Source: an uncultured Prevotella sp.
Lineage (GTDB): Bacteria > Bacteroidota > Bacteroidia > Bacteroidales > Bacteroidaceae
Reading direction: 5' to 3'
Assembly (NCBI GenBank): GCA_937907705.1
Contig: CALCVP010000048.1
Coordinates: forward strand, 1 to 9,363
DNA length: 9,363 nucleotides
In this document: positions 7,121-9,363 of the stretch, in pieces
Numbering within the stretch: position 1 is the stretch's first letter
How the letters are laid out: each line of letters begins with the position of its first letter
Made by a program: the position numbers and the translations under genes
The notes under the pieces: model-generated
Database searches by the model: none
The model's input: the letters and a program-made list of their open reading frames with translations, nothing else
Told to the model about the DNA's origin: nothing

Positions 7121-7723
7121 ATGGAATATCTATTAATATTTATTTCTGCAATATTTGTAAATAATATTGTATTGTCTCAATTTTTGGGAATATGTCCATT
7201 TCTTGGCGTTTCCCAGAAGGTATCAACATCATTGGGTATGGGTGCAGCAGTGGCTTTTGTACTTACCTTGGCTACCATTGTTACCTACTTGGTGCAGATG
7301 TATGTGCTGAATCCGTTTGGCTTGCAATATTTACAGACCATCGCTTTCATTCTCGTCATTGCAGCCTTGGTTCAAATGGTAGAAATTATTCTAAAAAAGG
7401 CATCACCTTCCCTTTACCAAGCATTGGGCATCTTCTTGCCACTTATCACCACCAACTGTGCTGTACTTGGTGTCGCTATCTTAGTGATACAGAAAGACTT
7501 CTCGCTGATTCAAAGCGTTGTTTATGCTTTCTCTACCGCAATAGGCTTTGCTTTGGCATTAGTTGTGTTTGCAGGTTTGCGCGAGCAATTGGCAATGGTC
7601 AACATACCTAAAGGCATGAGAGGCATGTCTATCGTATTGGTAACAGCAGGATTGCTCAGCCTCGCATTTATGGGCTTTTCCGGTGTTGACGGAGGCTTAC
7701 GCAAGTTATTCGGACTTGAATAA
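7121..7723 (+). CDS. rnfA: Rnf complex subunit A (membrane core)
   Basis: RnfA is the NqrE-related partner of RnfE, with inverted topology in the membrane. The 200-aa protein has about six hydrophobic helices. Family motifs are NNIVLSQFLGICPFLGVS (14-31, with Cys25) and LPLITTNCAVLGVA (106-119, with Cys113). These two Cys match the proposed ligands for the 2Fe-2S cluster shared with RnfE. AGLREQL (151-157) and the C-terminal MGFSG are also typical. It is the last gene of the B-C-D-G-E-A order; in gammaproteobacteria rnfA comes first. No GC-rich terminator follows. A 6-bp AT-rich hairpin (AACATT 7735-7740 with AATGTT 7745-7750) comes 11 nt after the stop but has no downstream T-tract. Confidence 0.97.
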   Translation: MEYLLIFISAIFVNNIVLSQFLGICPFLGVSQKVSTSLGMGAAVAFVLTLATIVTYLVQMYVLNPFGLQYLQTIAFILVIAALVQMVEIILKKASPSLYQALGIFLPLITTNCAVLGVAILVIQKDFSLIQSVVYAFSTAIGFALALVVFAGLREQLAMVNIPKGMRGMSIVLVTAGLLSLAFMGFSGVDGGLRKLFGLE

Positions 7724-7789
7724 GTTATTTTTTGAACATTACTAAATGTTAATTAGTGATTTATAATTCTTCATTCACAATATTATAGT

Positions 7790-7797
7790 TATCTTTG
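7790..7797 (+). promoter_or_regulatory. -7 element, candidate galE promoter
   Basis: TATCTTTG fits the Bacteroidetes -7 consensus exactly. The -33 position is weak (TTCT at 7767-7770, 19 nt upstream) and overlaps the left arm of the inverted repeat. Initiation near 7804 would give galE a leader of about 205 nt. Confidence 0.5.
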
Positions 7798-7824
7798 CAA
7801 TATACAATTAGGCATAGCAAAGCA

Positions 7825-7832
7825 TAACTTTG
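7825..7832 (+). promoter_or_regulatory. Second -7 element ahead of galE
   Basis: TAACTTTG also fits TAnnTTTG, 35 bp after the first element. No TTTG is correctly placed upstream. It overlaps the right half of a GCAAAG/CTTTGC inverted repeat, so it may be an alternative start or a chance match. Confidence 0.3.
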
Positions 7833-7846
7833 CAGAAAACATGTAA

Positions 7847-7945
7847 GTGAAGAAGAATTATAAATCGCTTTTTGTTGCTATATTCTTTCTTTCAAATGTA
7901 TTGTTCCTTATACATGCCAAGAAGGCAAGAAACACGAAGCAATGA
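7847..7945 (+). CDS. Possible 32-aa signal-peptide-like small ORF
   Basis: A GTG-started frame reads MKKNYKSLFVAIFFLSNV, then LFLIHAKKARNTKQ, and stops. A basic N-terminus, a hydrophobic stretch of about 15 residues and an AKKA-type end look like a secretion signal or a tiny membrane protein. An ATG-TAA immediately upstream in frame means translation cannot start earlier. It begins inside the right arm of the inverted repeat, in the galE leader. It could be a small protein, a leader peptide, the remnant of a lost exported protein, or chance. Confidence 0.25.
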   Translation: MKKNYKSLFVAIFFLSNVLFLIHAKKARNTKQ

Positions 7946-8003
7946 AGCAAGCATAAAAACTCTTCCTATTGGATTTGACACTATTCATAACTCAAATATC
8001 TAA
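7896..8003 (+). CDS. Possible 35-aa small ORF just before galE
   Basis: An ATG at 7896 opens a 35-codon frame, shifted +1 from the preceding small ORF and overlapping it by 50 bp, that ends 5 nt before the galE ATG. The C-terminal part (SIKTLPIGFDTIHNSNI) looks protein-like. It may be a translated leader coupled to galE, or the downstream half of a frameshifted exported protein. No family is recognised. Confidence 0.18.
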   Translation: MYCSLYMPRRQETRSNEASIKTLPIGFDTIHNSNI

Positions 8004-8008
8004 CAAAA

Positions 8009-9049
8009 ATGAAAGAGACTATTTTGGTTACTGGCGGAACTGGATTTATAGGTTCCCACACAACAGTAGAATTGCAAGAAGCAGGATACAAAGTTGTCAT
8101 TGTAGACAATCTTTCCAACTCTAAGGCAGAAGTGATAGACGGCATTGAAAAGATAACAGGCGTACGTCCTGCATTTGAGCAAGTAGACTGTTGCGACTAC
8201 AATGCCATGGATAAAGTTTTCAGCAAGTACAAAGACATCAAAGGCATTATCCATTTCGCAGCAAGCAAAGCTGTAGGTGAAAGTGTACAGAAGCCAATAT
8301 TATATTATCGCAATAATATCAATAGCTTGCTGAACCTGCTGGAATTGATGCCCAAGCATGATGTTAAAGGAATTATATTCTCTTCAAGTTGTACTGTCTA
8401 TGGACAGCCTACTCCAGAGCATCTGCCTGTTACAGAAGATGCACCTATACAAAAGGCACTAAGCCCATACGGCAACACCAAACAGATTAACGAGGAAATC
8501 ATCTGCGACTTTATACATAGTGGTGCACCGGTAAAATCCATTATCCTGAGATATTTCAACCCGATAGGTGCCCATCCATCTGCCCTTATCGGCGAATTTC
8601 CCAACGGTGTACCAATGAACTTGATACCTTTCGTTACCCAAACAGCAATAGGTATCCGCAAGCAATTGAAAATCTTTGGCAACGACTACAATACTCCTGA
8701 CGGTACTTGCATCCGCGACTATATCTACGTAGTAGACTTGGCCAAAGCACATGTAAAAGCCATGGAACGTGTACTTGAAAACGACAAGACTGATGCTGTT
8801 GAATATTTCAACATCGGTACAGGTAAAGGTGTAAGCACATTGGAAGTAGTAGAGGGCTTTGAAAAGGCTACTGGCGTTAAAGTAAACTGGGAATATGCTC
8901 CACGTCGTGAGGGCGATATCGAAAAAGTATGGGCTAATCCTGATAAAGCAAACAACGTATTAGGCTGGAAAGCTGAAACAAGTCTGGAAGATACTTTGCG
9001 CTCTGCATGGAAATGGCAGTTGAAACTGCGTGAAGATGGCATCCAATAA
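8009..9049 (+). CDS. galE: UDP-glucose 4-epimerase
   Basis: GalE interconverts UDP-glucose and UDP-galactose, serving galactose use and cell-surface glycan synthesis. The 346-aa cytosolic protein is an extended short-chain dehydrogenase. It has an NAD-binding loop TGGTGFIGSH (8-17) and the Asp33 that binds the adenosine ribose. HFAASKAVGES lies at 82-92 and SSSCTVYG at 125-132, with the catalytic Ser127. The Tyr154-x3-Lys158 pair is the catalytic couple, and RYFNPIGAHPS (181-191) is also typical. Length and motifs match E. coli GalE. At the site equivalent to E. coli Tyr299, which limits substrate size, the residue is Val307 (EGDIEKVWA). A small residue there is known to favour N-acetylated UDP-sugars, so UDP-GlcNAc/GalNAc activity is possible. 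It appears to have its own promoter region. Confidence 0.96.
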   Translation: MKETILVTGGTGFIGSHTTVELQEAGYKVVIVDNLSNSKAEVIDGIEKITGVRPAFEQVDCCDYNAMDKVFSKYKDIKGIIHFAASKAVGESVQKPILYYRNNINSLLNLLELMPKHDVKGIIFSSSCTVYGQPTPEHLPVTEDAPIQKALSPYGNTKQINEEIICDFIHSGAPVKSIILRYFNPIGAHPSALIGEFPNGVPMNLIPFVTQTAIGIRKQLKIFGNDYNTPDGTCIRDYIYVVDLAKAHVKAMERVLENDKTDAVEYFNIGTGKGVSTLEVVEGFEKATGVKVNWEYAPRREGDIEKVWANPDKANNVLGWKAETSLEDTLRSAWKWQLKLREDGIQ

Positions 9050-9080
9050 ACAACAAGTAAAAACATTCCTGTTATTTCAA

Positions 9081-9155
9081 GGTGGTTCTACATATAATCC
9101 ACCCTATATTCAGTCCTGTTACGGTAGCAATTCCTGCCCTCACTCCACTGAATAT
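9081..9155 (+). repeat. Two small hairpins in the galE 3' region
   Basis: GGTGG 9081-9085 pairs with CCACC 9099-9103 across a 13-nt loop. ATATTCAGT 9106-9114 is perfectly complementary to ACTGAATAT 9147-9155. Neither is followed by a T-tract. They lie in the roughly 180-nt untranslated stretch between the galE stop and the terminator and may stabilise the mRNA end. I see no gene in this stretch. Confidence 0.5.
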
Positions 9156-9231
9156 CTATAATAAAGGAATGAATAGGATAAAATAATGCGCTCTGATTTA
9201 TGAGTGTGTTATATTTTGTGTTTGTGTTGTT

Positions 9232-9267
9232 ATTATCCCTCGATGTGAATCGAGGGATAATTTTTTT
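9232..9267 (+). terminator. Strong intrinsic terminator for galE
   Basis: A perfect 12-bp stem, ATTATCCCTCGA (9232-9243) with TCGAGGGATAAT (9250-9261), encloses a 6-nt loop and runs into seven Ts (9261-9267). On the opposite strand the stem is followed by AACAAC, not Ts. It should therefore act mainly on rightward transcription from galE and less on the converging gene. Confidence 0.93.
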
Positions 9268-9269
9268 AC

Positions 9270-9362
9270 TTACTTCAGCATTGAATTGTTGTGCACATAA
9301 GCATAAGAGGATACAGCATAATTGTCTTCACACAGAGGGTCCATTCTGTCCCATGTGGGCAA
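9270..9362 (-). CDS. 3' end of a convergent gene (partial)
   Basis: On the minus strand the frame entering at the window edge reads LPTWDRMDPLCEDNYAVSSY, then AYVHNNSMLK, and stops at TAA (9270-9272). These 30 residues look like a genuine protein end: the composition is mixed and the stop sits right beside the galE terminator, as expected for a convergent gene pair. The body of the gene lies beyond 9363. The family cannot be recognised from this fragment. Confidence 0.6.
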   Translation of the reverse strand: MPTWDRMDPLCEDNYAVSSYAYVHNNSMLK

Positions 9363-9363
9363 G

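Larger units (their letters stand above)
7756..7868. repeat. 22/23-bp inverted repeat flanking promoter elements
   Basis: The left arm 7756-7778 and right arm 7847-7868 are reverse complements, with one mismatch (7757 vs 7867) and one extra A at 7773 in the left arm. The shared core is GATTTATAATTCTTC on the left. The 68-bp interior carries two -7 promoter elements facing galE and a small GCAAAG/CTTTGC hairpin (7817-7822 with 7828-7833). The geometry resembles a small invertible promoter segment or a MITE-like element. No target-site duplication is visible and no invertase gene is nearby. Confidence 0.75.

Noticed and set aside
7192..7611. 139-aa plus-strand ORF inside rnfA
   Set aside because: It is a shifted frame of a clearly real rnfA and resembles no protein.
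8725..9066. 113-aa minus-strand ORF opposite galE
   Set aside because: It is a shadow of galE with no ribosome binding site or recognisable motif.
1..9363. Defence system, prophage, transposase or integrase genes
   Set aside because: No reading frame carries motifs of these families. The coding content is housekeeping metabolism.

Overview
The window comes from a Bacteroidales genome, most likely a gut Bacteroides/Phocaeicola-type bacterium. Three things point there. The upstream sites carry the Bacteroidetes -7 element TAnnTTTG, one with a well-placed -33 TTTG. Ribosome binding sites are A-rich and weak. The Rnf operon has the gene order B-C-D-G-E-A with an RseC-like gene in front. This is inference from sequence character, not a database match.

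Bases 1-679 hold no convincing protein gene. They contain a promoter-like site, a roughly 30-bp-stem inverted repeat built of 9-bp units (241-394), and a four-copy 22-bp tandem repeat (516-593). Bases 680-1831 hold a two-gene unit: a YihX-like HAD phosphatase and, 3 nt later, an unrecognised 174-aa protein.

Bases 2028-7723 hold one operon for the Rnf complex: an RseC/MucC-family membrane protein, then RnfB, C, D, G, E and A. The genes are overlapping or closely spaced and share one clear promoter at 1959-1989. By family knowledge the complex moves electrons between reduced ferredoxin and NAD+ and couples this to Na+ or H+ movement across the inner membrane. RnfC holds the NADH/FMN site and two 4Fe-4S motifs, RnfB holds five cluster motifs, RnfD and RnfG carry covalent FMN, and RnfA and RnfE form the paired membrane core with a conserved Cys pair each. 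The flavin transferase ApbE needed for RnfD and RnfG is not in the window.

Bases 7724-8008 separate rnfA from galE and are unusually structured. A 22/23-bp inverted repeat encloses two galE-facing -7 promoter elements, and the long leader holds two very short reading frames. galE (8009-9049) encodes UDP-glucose 4-epimerase, which feeds UDP-galactose into cell-surface glycans. About 180 nt downstream is a strong intrinsic terminator, followed by the 3' end of a gene on the opposite strand that runs off the window.

Most of the window is ordinary conserved metabolism. No complete new system is visible. The parts that merit a second look are the noncoding structures at 241-394, 516-593 and 7756-7868.
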